Below the pieces are notes generated by a model that searched no databases, was not told the origin of the DNA, and saw only the letters and a program-made list of their open reading frames with translations. Of a stretch of DNA of 64,000 bases, positions 1 through 8,455 are shown in pieces. Source of the DNA: Paenibacillus sp. Soil522 (lineage in GTDB: Bacteria; Bacillota; Bacilli; Paenibacillales; Paenibacillaceae); the NCBI RefSeq assembly GCF_001428245.1, contig NZ_LMRV01000032.1:289-64288 (forward strand). Reading direction: 5' to 3'. Numbering within the stretch: the stretch's first letter is position 1; the number at the start of each line of letters is the position of its first letter. The translations under genes and the position numbers were made by a program.

Positions 1-45
1 ATTTTCGCTTATCCCGAAGGATTTGCGAGGCAGTTATTACTCGTT

Positions 46-65
46 GTTCAGTTTTCAAAGAGCAA
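46..65 (-). promoter_or_regulatory. boxA-like rRNA antitermination leader
   Basis: The minus strand contains TTGCTCTTTGAAAACTGAAC. The CTTTGAAAACT core is the boxA-like element found in Bacillales rRNA leaders and spacers, bound by the Nus antitermination complex. Together with the promoter 65 bases upstream it marks the 5' leader of an rRNA operon. The 16S gene itself is outside the window. Confidence 0.65.
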
Positions 66-130
66 TCTTTTCTTTCGTTTGTGTTGCTTGTTTTGCTTGT
101 CGTCCGCGTGTTTCTCTCGGCCGGAATTAG

Positions 131-180
131 AATATACCATGCATCAGCCTAGTATTGCAAGTCTTTTTTTAAAATAATTT
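131..180 (-). promoter_or_regulatory. rRNA-operon-type promoter
   Basis: Seen on the minus strand: TTGCAA at 155-160 and TATATT at 131-136, 18 bases apart, with an A/T-rich tract at 161-180 in the place of an UP element. It points left, into a boxA-like leader, and no protein gene follows before the window edge. Inference: this is the promoter of a ribosomal RNA operon whose 16S gene starts left of base 1. Confidence 0.6.
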
Positions 181-257
181 ATTATTTGCCTGTATAAATT
201 GAAAAACAGCTTGAAATAGGCTCGAAATCACTCGGAAGATCATAGCCCCCATACAGC

Positions 258-283
258 TTAACCCCGCATAGACGCGGGGTTAA
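258..283 (-). terminator. hairpin after ABC permease gene
   Basis: A perfect 10-bp inverted repeat (TTAACCCCGC and its complement, 6-base loop) starts 9 bases after the stop of the permease gene. There is no U tract on the minus strand, so it may stabilise RNA rather than end transcription efficiently. Confidence 0.45.
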
Positions 284-292
284 ACGAAATGA

Positions 293-2704
293 TTACTCCG
301 TAACCAATATTCGAGGTGTTGTTTTATTGATAGCTCTTGATGATAACCAGGACCCGAGAATAGCTGAACAAACACTTAGCCATGCAACGGCCGCTATACC
401 AGCAACGTTTCTAATTAGAGGCATTTGGACAATTCCATAATCGGATAAAATATTTCCCAGAATGCTAGGAAGCACATAAACACCGGCAAATATGCCAACG
501 GCCGCCCCGATTACCGAAAGAGCCGCGATCCCCATCGTCACAGCGATTCTTATTTGATAAGAAGTCATACCAATAGATTTATAGATGCCGTAGGTTTTGC
601 TTTCCTTTCTAATACCCATCCGGCATATGCTATAGATGATAAGGAAAGTAACCGCAACAAACAGCAGACCCATCATACTCATCGGCAAAACCAAAATGGC
701 TGCTGCATCTTTATAGACAGAATCTAATAATGTCTGCTGGGTAACTGCTGATATGGAGTCTTTATAATCCGCATTTAATTCACGCACGAGCTGATCTGCT
801 TTCGTACTGTCGGTCAGGTTAATGAAACAAAGCTCCATCGCGTCGTAATCAGGATTGTACAATTTAACAACATCAACCATAATTCTTGCTGAATAGGACA
901 TATTGGCTATTGCTTGATAGACTCCCGTAACGGTTAGCGTATGCTTATTGCCTTCAATATAAACGTCTACAATGTCGCCAACATCTTTGCCCAGCTTTTT
1001 TGATACGTTGACGCCAAGCGCGATTTCATTTTTGTTCCGCGGATTATACCCTCTCAGGACAGCCATTCCCAAATCATCATAGCTTCCGTCAACAACACCT
1101 AAATAGATGTTCAAGGACTCGGCCTCTGCATGCTCATCGTTCCGTATCCGATCCGCGGGGAAAACTCCACTCAGCGAACCCATCCATCCGATGTTTTTAA
1201 TTCTTGGATCTGCTAATACATCCTTCTCTAAATCTACCTTAGAAAAAGTCGATTTATTGAAAATGGTCACGGCGATATGGGAGGAATCGTATCCCCATAA
1301 TGGGGCAGTCTGCTGTATGGAGAAAATACTGTTTAACAAAATAAATCCTAATACAAGCATGGCTGAAGTAATCATTGTCAGCACCATCATAAGGAAGGAG
1401 CCTTTCGCATCTTTCAAAATAGGCCTTAACCCAATGACAAAAGGGACCGGGAATCGTTCAAAGCCCCTTAGGGTGTTTCCCATAAAGCCTAGCCGTCTTA
1501 TCCTATTATTGTTTTCCATTTCTGACATGCCATACCGGATCGCTTGCATCGGCTGTACGGAACGGGCTTTGCCTGCATATAAAAGCACAAACAAAAGGAC
1601 CAGGATCAATACAACTATTCCGGCTAAAATAGCTCTATCATTTCCTTGCATAAGCATCCATGAATCTCCTGTTTTCAAGTACGAGAGTGAGCTTTCAACG
1701 ATGGCTCCCGATAAAAAATGACTGAGCACCAATCCGGGAATGATAGAGATAATAGAAAGAAAAGTATATTGCAAAACAAAAATACCTATCGTTCTATTCG
1801 AAGACAGACCTATAGATTTTAAAATCCCAATCGTTTTATAGTTCGATAAAATCGCATCAGAAATCGTAAATCCAATCGTATACAACGCAACAAGCATCAT
1901 AACGATACCAATAAAAATCATAATAAAGCCAATCAATTTATTGATAATGTGATAAAAGGACGAGATTTCTTCAAACTCGGTTTTGGATTCAAGGTAAGGA
2001 GTGCCAAGCTCGTCCTCGAAGCTTCTCCATGCGCTGGCATTCTGACTATAGTTATCGAAACGAAGCCCGAGCATATACATGTCGTCTCCCTGCATGGCAT
2101 GCAGCTGAGCACTATAATCCCGGCTGTTCATCCAAATGCGTGCGCTGGTTGCAAAGGGACCCCCATAAGGAATATCGATTACAATGGCTGATACGTTCAA
2201 ATCAAACGTGTGCTCACCCGTTTTAAATCCAAGGCTGTCTCCGATTGCAATTCCATTCGCATAAGCCATGGATGTAGGTATCCATACGCTGCCTGGCTCG
2301 GGACTCAACCCTTCGCCGCCTTGGGCAAAAACAAACTTCTCTACCTTAAAAGGCAGCGCCGGCGTATTCATCATATATAAAAATAAATTTGCAATCTCTT
2401 TTCCATGATAGGTCACACCAGATAAGTTTCTATACGGCAGCAGCTCCGAGGCTGTAACCCCGTCCTGCTTATCCCACCAGCTCTTAACCATTTGCGGGTC
2501 ATGCAGTCGATCCGTTAATGTCAATATTTGATGCGCGCCATTTGTTTTAGTATGAATGTCCATAAACACATTTTCAGTATTTGTGATGACATTAACCGAT
2601 GTTGCTAACAGCAAGGTGGATAAAAGGATAAGTAAACCTATTAACCCGTTTTGCAGCTTCTTTTTTCTCAAATGAGATAAACAAAGAGACCATACGGCAT
2701 ACAT
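293..2704 (-). CDS. ABC transporter permease, FtsX type
   Basis: Membrane subunit of an ABC exporter or mechanotransmission complex of the MacB/FtsX type, 803 residues. Visible: an N-terminal membrane segment (about 15-38), a long extracytoplasmic part, a first FtsX core with three hydrophobic stretches (about 255-385), another membrane segment near 430-455, a second extracytoplasmic part, and a second FtsX core (about 675-800). This two-FtsX layout is usual for about 800-residue Firmicute permeases paired with a separate ATPase. The start is well placed after AAGGAGT and lies 5 bases beyond the ATPase stop, so the two are cotranscribed. It is the last gene of the regulator-kinase-ATPase-permease operon. 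The substrate cannot be told; envelope stress or peptide resistance is the common role of such sets. Confidence 0.9.
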   Translation of the reverse strand: MYAVWSLCLSHLRKKKLQNGLIGLLILLSTLLLATSVNVITNTENVFMDIHTKTNGAHQILTLTDRLHDPQMVKSWWDKQDGVTASELLPYRNLSGVTYHGKEIANLFLYMMNTPALPFKVEKFVFAQGGEGLSPEPGSVWIPTSMAYANGIAIGDSLGFKTGEHTFDLNVSAIVIDIPYGGPFATSARIWMNSRDYSAQLHAMQGDDMYMLGLRFDNYSQNASAWRSFEDELGTPYLESKTEFEEISSFYHIINKLIGFIMIFIGIVMMLVALYTIGFTISDAILSNYKTIGILKSIGLSSNRTIGIFVLQYTFLSIISIIPGLVLSHFLSGAIVESSLSYLKTGDSWMLMQGNDRAILAGIVVLILVLLFVLLYAGKARSVQPMQAIRYGMSEMENNNRIRRLGFMGNTLRGFERFPVPFVIGLRPILKDAKGSFLMMVLTMITSAMLVLGFILLNSIFSIQQTAPLWGYDSSHIAVTIFNKSTFSKVDLEKDVLADPRIKNIGWMGSLSGVFPADRIRNDEHAEAESLNIYLGVVDGSYDDLGMAVLRGYNPRNKNEIALGVNVSKKLGKDVGDIVDVYIEGNKHTLTVTGVYQAIANMSYSARIMVDVVKLYNPDYDAMELCFINLTDSTKADQLVRELNADYKDSISAVTQQTLLDSVYKDAAAILVLPMSMMGLLFVAVTFLIIYSICRMGIRKESKTYGIYKSIGMTSYQIRIAVTMGIAALSVIGAAVGIFAGVYVLPSILGNILSDYGIVQMPLIRNVAGIAAVAWLSVCSAILGSWLSSRAINKTTPRILVTE

Positions 2705-2709
2705 AGCGC

Positions 2710-3468
2710 TTACTCCTTCCCCGAAACATAAGAAAATATAATATGTTCCCGTGTTGGAATATTCGTATGGTCAAATTTATCAAACTCTAGAATGCCGCCT
2801 ATTTTGCCGTCCCTAATCATAATTAGACGGTCTGCCCTGCATGCCGCGTTAATATCATGGGTTACCATGACGACGGACTGCCCTTGACGGTTCATATTCG
2901 TTAAAATATCCAAAACAGCAACGCCCTGATCATAGTTCAGGCTCCCAGTAGGCTCATCCGCAAAAATAACATCGGGCGAGTTAATAAGCGCTCTGGAAAT
3001 GGCCGCTCTTTGCTGCTGACCACCTGAGGTTTGCGCCGGCATGCGATTGCTCTGAGCTTCAATATCCAAAGCCTTCATAAGCATAAGCGCCTTGCTCTTC
3101 AATTCACTTTTGCGATACCCGGCTACATAACCGGGCAGCACAATATTTTCGAATATCGTCAGGTCAGGCACCAGATTGCTGCTTTGATAAATATAGCCTA
3201 TTTTTCTGGCCCTGAATTCCGCAAGCTCCTTTTCGTTATATTTGTCAATACGCTGCTCCCCAAAATAAACCTCACCTGCCGTTACGCTATCAAGCCCGCT
3301 TAACAGGTAAAGCAGCGTCGATTTTCCCGAGCCCGAATTACCCATAATGACGGTGAAATCCCCTTCATAGATGTCTAAATCAAGGTTACGAAGCGCATGA
3401 AATTGTTCGCTTCCGGTCGAATAGGTTTTGCATAAATTTTTAGCATGAATAATTGCTTTTTTGGACAC
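2710..3468 (-). CDS. ABC transporter ATP-binding protein
   Basis: Cytoplasmic ATPase of the MacB/LolD subfamily, 252 residues, energising the FtsX permease encoded just downstream. Walker A is GNSGSGKST (near residue 42), the signature is TSGGQQQRAAISRAL, Walker B is DVIFADEPTGSLN, and the switch histidine is in MVTHD. The start is a GTG with GGAGGG ahead of it; the next AUG-type choice would cost the first strand. The 96-base gap to the kinase gene is larger than the other spacings in the operon, so a secondary promoter is possible, but none is convincing. Confidence 0.93.
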   Translation of the reverse strand: MSKKAIIHAKNLCKTYSTGSEQFHALRNLDLDIYEGDFTVIMGNSGSGKSTLLYLLSGLDSVTAGEVYFGEQRIDKYNEKELAEFRARKIGYIYQSSNLVPDLTIFENIVLPGYVAGYRKSELKSKALMLMKALDIEAQSNRMPAQTSGGQQQRAAISRALINSPDVIFADEPTGSLNYDQGVAVLDILTNMNRQGQSVVMVTHDINAACRADRLIMIRDGKIGGILEFDKFDHTNIPTREHIIFSYVSGKE

Positions 3469-3564
3469 CGTTAAGCCCTCCTGTACTACTGTAATCTAAT
3501 CATTGTAAAGGGCCCATATTTATAAATGCTTATCAACCTATTAATAAAGTATTACAGCCTGTGC

Positions 3565-5007
3565 TCAGCATAATGGAATCGAAAAATAAAATACCGTTCC
3601 TTGATCCTTTATGCTTTTAAAAGAAATCATGCCCTTATGCGCTTCAATAATATGCTTGCATATGGAAAGCCCTAATCCCGTCCCCTCACTATGAGCTTTG
3701 GCAGGACTAGTATGCATTTGCCCTTTAAAATAACGTTCAAAAATAAAAGGCATATCCTGCGGAAGAATGCCATTCCCCGTGTCTGCTATCGTTATCTTCA
3801 ACCCGCCTTGCTCAATCTCGACACTCAAGCTGATCGTATCGCCGGTGGCTGTGTGCTTTAAAGCATTAGCGATAAGATTGGAGATGACCTGCTCCAAACG
3901 GTTCGCGTCAGCTTGAATCAGCACATTTGGAATATCCGGCGGCTCAATGAAAGCAACTCCCCTTGAACGCACATAATGACTTAACGGTTTAATAATCGAT
4001 TGAAGCATGCTTTGGCTGTACTGCTCAGTGAGATGAACGGAAATTTGCCCCAGTTCTCTTAATGCATGCAGGAGAAGATCTTCCACCAGCATCGCCATTT
4101 TGTCCGCGTTCGTTTGCATAACTTCAACATAGTCCATAACCGAGGCCATATCGGGACAAACACCGTCAAGAATAGCATCAATGTATGCTTTTATAGCAGT
4201 AAGCGGCGTTTTGATATCATGAGAAATATTGGTGACAAGCTCTTTTTGCGCTTTTTCTTGTTCAGCCCGCTGCTCGCTCAGAAACATCATTTCCATCCTC
4301 ATCTGGTCAAATACCGCATACAGATCGCCTATTTCGTCTATTGTTCCATACTCCGCCTTCTGCTCATAATCCCCTTTTAAAATAGCTTCTGAATAACCCT
4401 TTAATTTATGAATAGGCTGGAGCAGCTGTCCATTGATCTTATTTTGAAGAAAAAACAGCAGCATGATTAAAATAACGATAAGTGAAATCATCACAATGAC
4501 TCGGAAAAGCGGTATTTCGTTGGCCTGCCCATTATCCACGACGCTTGCAGGCATTGTAAAAATAGCATTTCCGATTTGAAGCTGCGATTCTTCATCTACT
4601 GTCGGAAAAGCAATCTTTAGCGTATCCTTTTCTACCTTGGAGGTATATAAATCGTAGTGCAGCGCGGTTTTTAGATCGATTTTCTGAATGGGCTTGTCTT
4701 CTGGCGAGGAGTTGAAAATGACGCTTCCGTCCAATTGTGAAAATAAGAGGTTTACATCGCTTGCTTTACTCATCGTTAGAAGCGTCTCTCGTCTAGCTTC
4801 ATCATGTTCAATGTCGTCATGATAGCGTTCAAGATAAAACATAATGCCGCTCACCTTTAAGCGTACTTCATTGATCACATATTTAGGATCAGCCTGTTCC
4901 TTGCTCTTGGAGCTGTCCAGCAGCAAGGTTGCCCCGCAGACTAAAATGATAGCCAGACAAATAAAAAAGGCTATAAACCATTTTTTAAACCAGCTGTTCA
5001 AATACAT
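3565..5007 (-). CDS. two-component sensor histidine kinase
   Basis: Membrane sensor kinase, 480 residues, partner of the OmpR-type regulator 14 bases upstream. Two membrane segments (about 10-30 and 170-190) enclose an extracytoplasmic sensor of about 140 residues, then HAMP and a HisKA domain with the phospho-acceptor in NISHDIKTPLTA, an N box LIANALKHT, and G boxes ADTGNGI and GTGLGLSIC. The sensor region is much larger than in BceS-type intramembrane kinases, so it probably detects an external signal directly. Expected to control the ABC genes that follow. Start supported by GGGAGA upstream. Confidence 0.92.
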   Translation of the reverse strand: MYLNSWFKKWFIAFFICLAIILVCGATLLLDSSKSKEQADPKYVINEVRLKVSGIMFYLERYHDDIEHDEARRETLLTMSKASDVNLLFSQLDGSVIFNSSPEDKPIQKIDLKTALHYDLYTSKVEKDTLKIAFPTVDEESQLQIGNAIFTMPASVVDNGQANEIPLFRVIVMISLIVILIMLLFFLQNKINGQLLQPIHKLKGYSEAILKGDYEQKAEYGTIDEIGDLYAVFDQMRMEMMFLSEQRAEQEKAQKELVTNISHDIKTPLTAIKAYIDAILDGVCPDMASVMDYVEVMQTNADKMAMLVEDLLLHALRELGQISVHLTEQYSQSMLQSIIKPLSHYVRSRGVAFIEPPDIPNVLIQADANRLEQVISNLIANALKHTATGDTISLSVEIEQGGLKITIADTGNGILPQDMPFIFERYFKGQMHTSPAKAHSEGTGLGLSICKHIIEAHKGMISFKSIKDQGTVFYFSIPLC

Positions 5008-5021
5008 ATACTTCTCCCATC

Positions 5022-5726
5022 TTATGCTTCATCCAAACTGAACTTATATCCAATTCCCCAGACGGTTTTAATATAGGTTGGATTTGACGGATCAGCCTCT
5101 ATTTTTTCTCGTATTCTGCGAATGTAGACGGTAATCGTGCTTTCATCTCCATAAGACGCGAATCCCCAGATGGCATCGAGCAGCTGACTTTTTGAAAATA
5201 CTTGATTTTTATGCTTAGACAAATAAAATAACAGCTCAAACTCTTTGGCGGATAATGATATCTCCTTGCCATCTACCGTTACGGTATAGGCTCTCTTATC
5301 AATTGCGATATTACCGAATTGCAGGCTGTCTTCGTTCTTTGGCATGCTGCCTATACTCTCAAATCTGCGTAAATGTGCATTTATTCTAGCAACCAGCTCA
5401 CTTAAAGAGAATGGCTTGGTCATATAATCATCCGCACCAAATCCAAGTCCAATAACCTTATCCGTATCGCTGCCTCTTGCGCTCAGAATAAGAACGGGCG
5501 TATTGCTTTTTTGGCGAATTTGGCGGCAAAGCTCAATGCCATCCGCATCCGGGAGCATAATATCCAAAATAATAAAATCCGGGTTCCAGCTATCTACTGC
5601 GTGCAAGCCGTCATTGCCATTTTCTGCAATTAAAGCCTCATAGCCGTTTATCGTTATGTAATCCTTTATGATTCGGGAAATGTCTCTCTCATCCTCAATA
5701 ATGAGTACCTTGCGTTGTCGTTTCAT
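5022..5726 (-). CDS. OmpR/PhoB-family response regulator
   Basis: DNA-binding response regulator, 234 residues, first gene of the operon. Receiver domain 1-120 with acidic pocket EDERD, phospho-acceptor in FIILDIMLPD (near residue 55), and conserved lysine in MTKPFS. The winged-helix trans_reg_C domain spans about 135-230 (LSAKEFELLFYL, ending in WGIGYKF). Start supported by GGAGA seven bases upstream of ATG. Inferred to regulate the downstream ABC exporter and probably its own operon. Confidence 0.94.
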   Translation of the reverse strand: MKRQRKVLIIEDERDISRIIKDYITINGYEALIAENGNDGLHAVDSWNPDFIILDIMLPDADGIELCRQIRQKSNTPVLILSARGSDTDKVIGLGFGADDYMTKPFSLSELVARINAHLRRFESIGSMPKNEDSLQFGNIAIDKRAYTVTVDGKEISLSAKEFELLFYLSKHKNQVFSKSQLLDAIWGFASYGDESTITVYIRRIREKIEADPSNPTYIKTVWGIGYKFSLDEA

Positions 5727-5850
5727 TGTTTAATCTCCAATACTTTTCAATTCAAGCAACGTTAGGCTCCTCTTGCTGCTACTATCAGATTCGACAGCTT
5801 CCAGTATTATCCTTCATACTTTGCTTCTAGTTCTAGCTGTCTACATGCTG

Positions 5851-5884
5851 CTAACCCGCTGCCTTTTGCCGGCGAGCGGGTTAG
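5851..5884 (-). terminator. hairpin after amino-acid ABC operon
   Basis: Perfect 10-bp inverted repeat (CTAACCCGCT and complement) with a smaller GCC/GGC stem inside the loop, 34 bases after the stop of the ATPase gene. No U run follows, so termination efficiency is uncertain. Its position between two same-strand operons supports a boundary here. Confidence 0.5.
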
Positions 5885-5917
5885 AAAACTATATTTCGAG
5901 ATTACTCTGCTCCAACA

Positions 5918-6637
5918 TCAATGTATGATCCGGCTGAAAAATGATCGCGTACGCTCTTCCTTAGGATTGGACAATACTTCCTCAGGCGAGCCGGTCTCGA
6001 TGATTTGTCCTTTATCCATGAAAATAATCCGATCCGCAACTTCCCGCGCAAATCCCATTTCATGCGTAACCAGCGCCATCGTCATCCCTTCTACAGCCAG
6101 CTGCTTAATAACCTGGAGAACTTCACCAATAAGCTCTGGGTCAAGTGCCGACGTCGGTTCATCAAACAGCATAAGCTTCGGCTGCATCGCCAGAGAGCGC
6201 GCAATCGCGACACGCTGCTGCTGTCCGCCCGACAGCTGACTCGGATAGGAATTCAGCTTATCCCCCATACCCACCTTCTCCAGCAAGCCGGCCGCTAACT
6301 CCCGCGCCTGCTCCTTGTTCATTTTCTTCACCCACGTCGGCGCTTCCATCACATTCTGGACGACGGTCAAATGGGGAAACAAGTGAAACTTCTGAAATAC
6401 CATACCGATCTCGGTACTCAGCTGACTCTGCTTCTGCATCAGAATGGATTGCCCGTTAAAAACAATATCGCCAGACTCAATCTTCTCCAATCGGTTAATG
6501 CAACGCAATACCGTACTTTTACCCGAACCGCTCGGTCCGATAATAACAACCTTCTCGTTGTTCTTAATCGTCAGATTAATGCTTTTCAATATATGATTAT
6601 TCCCGTAAAATTTGTCTACCTTTTTAAATTCGATCAT
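5918..6637 (-). CDS. polar amino-acid ABC transporter ATP-binding protein
   Basis: GlnQ/HisP-family ATPase, 239 residues, of usual length. Walker [10 protein letters not shown], signature [15 protein letters not shown], Walker [15 protein letters not shown], switch histidine in [14 protein letters not shown]. The start lies inside the end of the permease gene (14-base overlap), showing translational coupling in the order binding protein, permease, ATPase. It drives uptake of a polar amino acid; cystine, glutamine and arginine are all possible and the sequence does not decide. Confidence 0.93.
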   Translation of the reverse strand: MIEFKKVDKFYGNNHILKSINLTIKNNEKVVIIGPSGSGKSTVLRCINRLEKIESGDIVFNGQSILMQKQSQLSTEIGMVFQKFHLFPHLTVVQNVMEAPTWVKKMNKEQARELAAGLLEKVGMGDKLNSYPSQLSGGQQQRVAIARSLAMQPKLMLFDEPTSALDPELIGEVLQVIKQLAVEGMTMALVTHEMGFAREVADRIIFMDKGQIIETGSPEEVLSNPKEERTRSFFSRIIH

Positions 6638-7286
6638 GCGCGCTCAGCCCCTTTTCCAATTGGTGAGCCGCAGCCATCAGCAATGAGTTAATAACTAAAT
6701 AGATAACCCCGATGATCGTATAAACTTCAAAGCTGCGGAATGTCGTGGTTATAATTGTCTCGCCTGTGCGGAACAATTCCGCAATCGTAATCAAAGAAAC
6801 CATCGATGAATTTTTAATCGTCGTAATGAATTGGTTAACGAGTGGCGGAATCATGATTTTACTTGCTTGAGGGCCAATAATACGAATCATGCTGATCGTC
6901 TTGCTCATTCCAAGGGAACGCGCCGCTTCCATCTGTCCCTTGTCGATTGCCTGTATGCCGGAGCGGACAAGCTCTGTGCAATAGGCTCCCGTGTTTAAGG
7001 CTAATCCGAGTATACCTGCTTCGAACGGCTCTAAATGAATCCCCAGTTGAGGAAGGCCAAAGTATAAAATAAACAGCTGCACCAACAACGGAGTACCCCT
7101 AAAAATCCAAGTATACATAAAGGCAATATTTCGCAGCAACTTTGATTCCGATACCTTGCACAGCCCTCCGGCAATACCAAGCAGCAATCCGATCGCCAGG
7201 GATAAGATAGAAAGCTTTACCGTCATCCAAGCGCCGTCGATAAAAGCCGGCAGGAAAGGCATTACCGTTGAATAATCCAGATTCAT
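6624..7286 (-). CDS. polar amino-acid ABC transporter permease
   Basis: HisM/GlnP-type inner membrane permease, 220 residues. It has the family N-terminal motif with [11 protein letters not shown], the ATPase-docking EAA loop [20 protein letters not shown], and about five hydrophobic segments. A single permease gene implies a homodimeric channel. Start after GGGAGGATCAGTT. Operon partner of the binding protein 28 bases upstream. Confidence 0.93.
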   Translation of the reverse strand: MNLDYSTVMPFLPAFIDGAWMTVKLSILSLAIGLLLGIAGGLCKVSESKLLRNIAFMYTWIFRGTPLLVQLFILYFGLPQLGIHLEPFEAGILGLALNTGAYCTELVRSGIQAIDKGQMEAARSLGMSKTISMIRIIGPQASKIMIPPLVNQFITTIKNSSMVSLITIAELFRTGETIITTTFRSFEVYTIIGVIYLVINSLLMAAAHQLEKGLSAHDRI

Positions 7287-7314
7287 AACTGATCCTCCCG
7301 AGATTCCGTTAATA

Positions 7315-8133
7315 TTACTTCAGCCATTTATTAAACGTTTCTTCTGCAGCTCCGCTATCTTTAAACTCTTTAATGACTTCATTCGCAACCGCGAGCAGCT
7401 CGCTATCTCCCTTTTGCACCCCAATACCCAGATCGGCATGGACAAAAGGCTCTCCAACCAGCGCAAGCTTATTGTCCGGATTTTGTTTGTTATAGCCCAG
7501 CTGATTAAGATAATCGTTGAAACCGATATCCAGCCTGCCCAGCGACAAGTCCAATAAATATTCAGGATTGTCCTTGTATGCCTTAATGGTCAATTTCATG
7601 CCTTTCGCGACGAGATCATTCGCTACTTTCTCACTCGTTCCACCCGCTTTGACGCCAACCTTCAAGCCTTCAATATCGTCCATACTGTTAACTGTCTTGT
7701 CATCCGCCCGCTTAACAAGGGATACGCCGGTCGCCAAATAGGAGTCAGACATATCAATGACCTTTTTTCTTTCATCGGTAATGTACATGCCGGCGATGAC
7801 CAAGTCCGCCTGTTTGTTTTGCAAGGTCGGTATTAATGCCGTAAACTGCATATCGACCCATTCTACAGGGACGCCCAGCTTCTCTCCGATTTTGTTGCCG
7901 AGATCGATATCGTAACCAATAAGCTTATTATCCTTATCGCGGTATTCAAATGGAAAATAATTTCCTGTTGCGATAACAAGCTTGCCTCTCTTTTTAATTT
8001 CCGCAATGCTCCCCGATTCCTGAACACCCGCTTCGACACTTTCCGCTTCCTTGTCCTTACCGCAGCCAGACAGTATCATCGTCAATATCAGAATAGCCAA
8101 CATAATGAAATAACCCGTTGTTTTTGTTTTCAT
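7315..8133 (-). CDS. amino-acid ABC transporter substrate-binding lipoprotein
   Basis: Extracellular solute receptor of family 3 (SBP_bac_3), 272 residues. Signal peptide with lipobox ILSGC places the mature N-terminal lipid-modified cysteine near residue 24. Family motifs include GKLVIATGNYFPFEY, IGYDIDLGNKIGEKLGV, and the ligand-site segment ITDERKKVIDMSDSYL. Length is normal. First gene of the importer operon, preceded by a sigma-A-like promoter at 8222-8250. A specific ligand cannot be assigned from sequence. Confidence 0.92.
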   Translation of the reverse strand: MKTKTTGYFIMLAILILTMILSGCGKDKEAESVEAGVQESGSIAEIKKRGKLVIATGNYFPFEYRDKDNKLIGYDIDLGNKIGEKLGVPVEWVDMQFTALIPTLQNKQADLVIAGMYITDERKKVIDMSDSYLATGVSLVKRADDKTVNSMDDIEGLKVGVKAGGTSEKVANDLVAKGMKLTIKAYKDNPEYLLDLSLGRLDIGFNDYLNQLGYNKQNPDNKLALVGEPFVHADLGIGVQKGDSELLAVANEVIKEFKDSGAAEETFNKWLK

Positions 8134-8221
8134 ATAAATCCCTTCCTTTTATCATGATTTAATTTTCTTTACTACCCCAATAAATGTTAGCTTTTATGAC
8201 ATAAATCCAAGGTACACTCAC

Positions 8222-8250
8222 ATATTACAGCCTGAAACCCTTTGTTACAA
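8222..8250 (-). promoter_or_regulatory. sigma-A-like promoter of amino-acid ABC operon
   Basis: On the minus strand TTGTAA (8245-8250) and TAATAT (8222-8227) are separated by 17 bases. This gives a leader of about 85 bases before the binding-protein gene. The stretch 8134-8455 otherwise holds only this promoter and the terminator at 8340-8370. Confidence 0.5.
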
Positions 8251-8339
8251 TGTGTGCTGTAGCTAAAAAAACTTTTTACCTTTGTTTAGCGTAAACAAAA
8301 ATAACATATACCTATCATTAAAAAGGTCTGTGCAAACGC

Positions 8340-8370
8340 AAAAAAGCCCGATATACACATGTATATCGAA
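8340..8370 (-). terminator. intrinsic terminator of LysM-GMC oxidoreductase gene
   Basis: On the minus strand the arms CGATATACA and TGTATATCG flank a 2-base loop, followed by GGC and six T. It lies about 85 bases after the stop of the GMC gene. Confidence 0.7.
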
Positions 8371-8455
8371 CCTCATACAGCTTCAGATACCTTATCTTTT
8401 GGAAACAAGCGTTGGGCAGACCGCCATTTGGAACCAATCATACATTTATTGGGTC

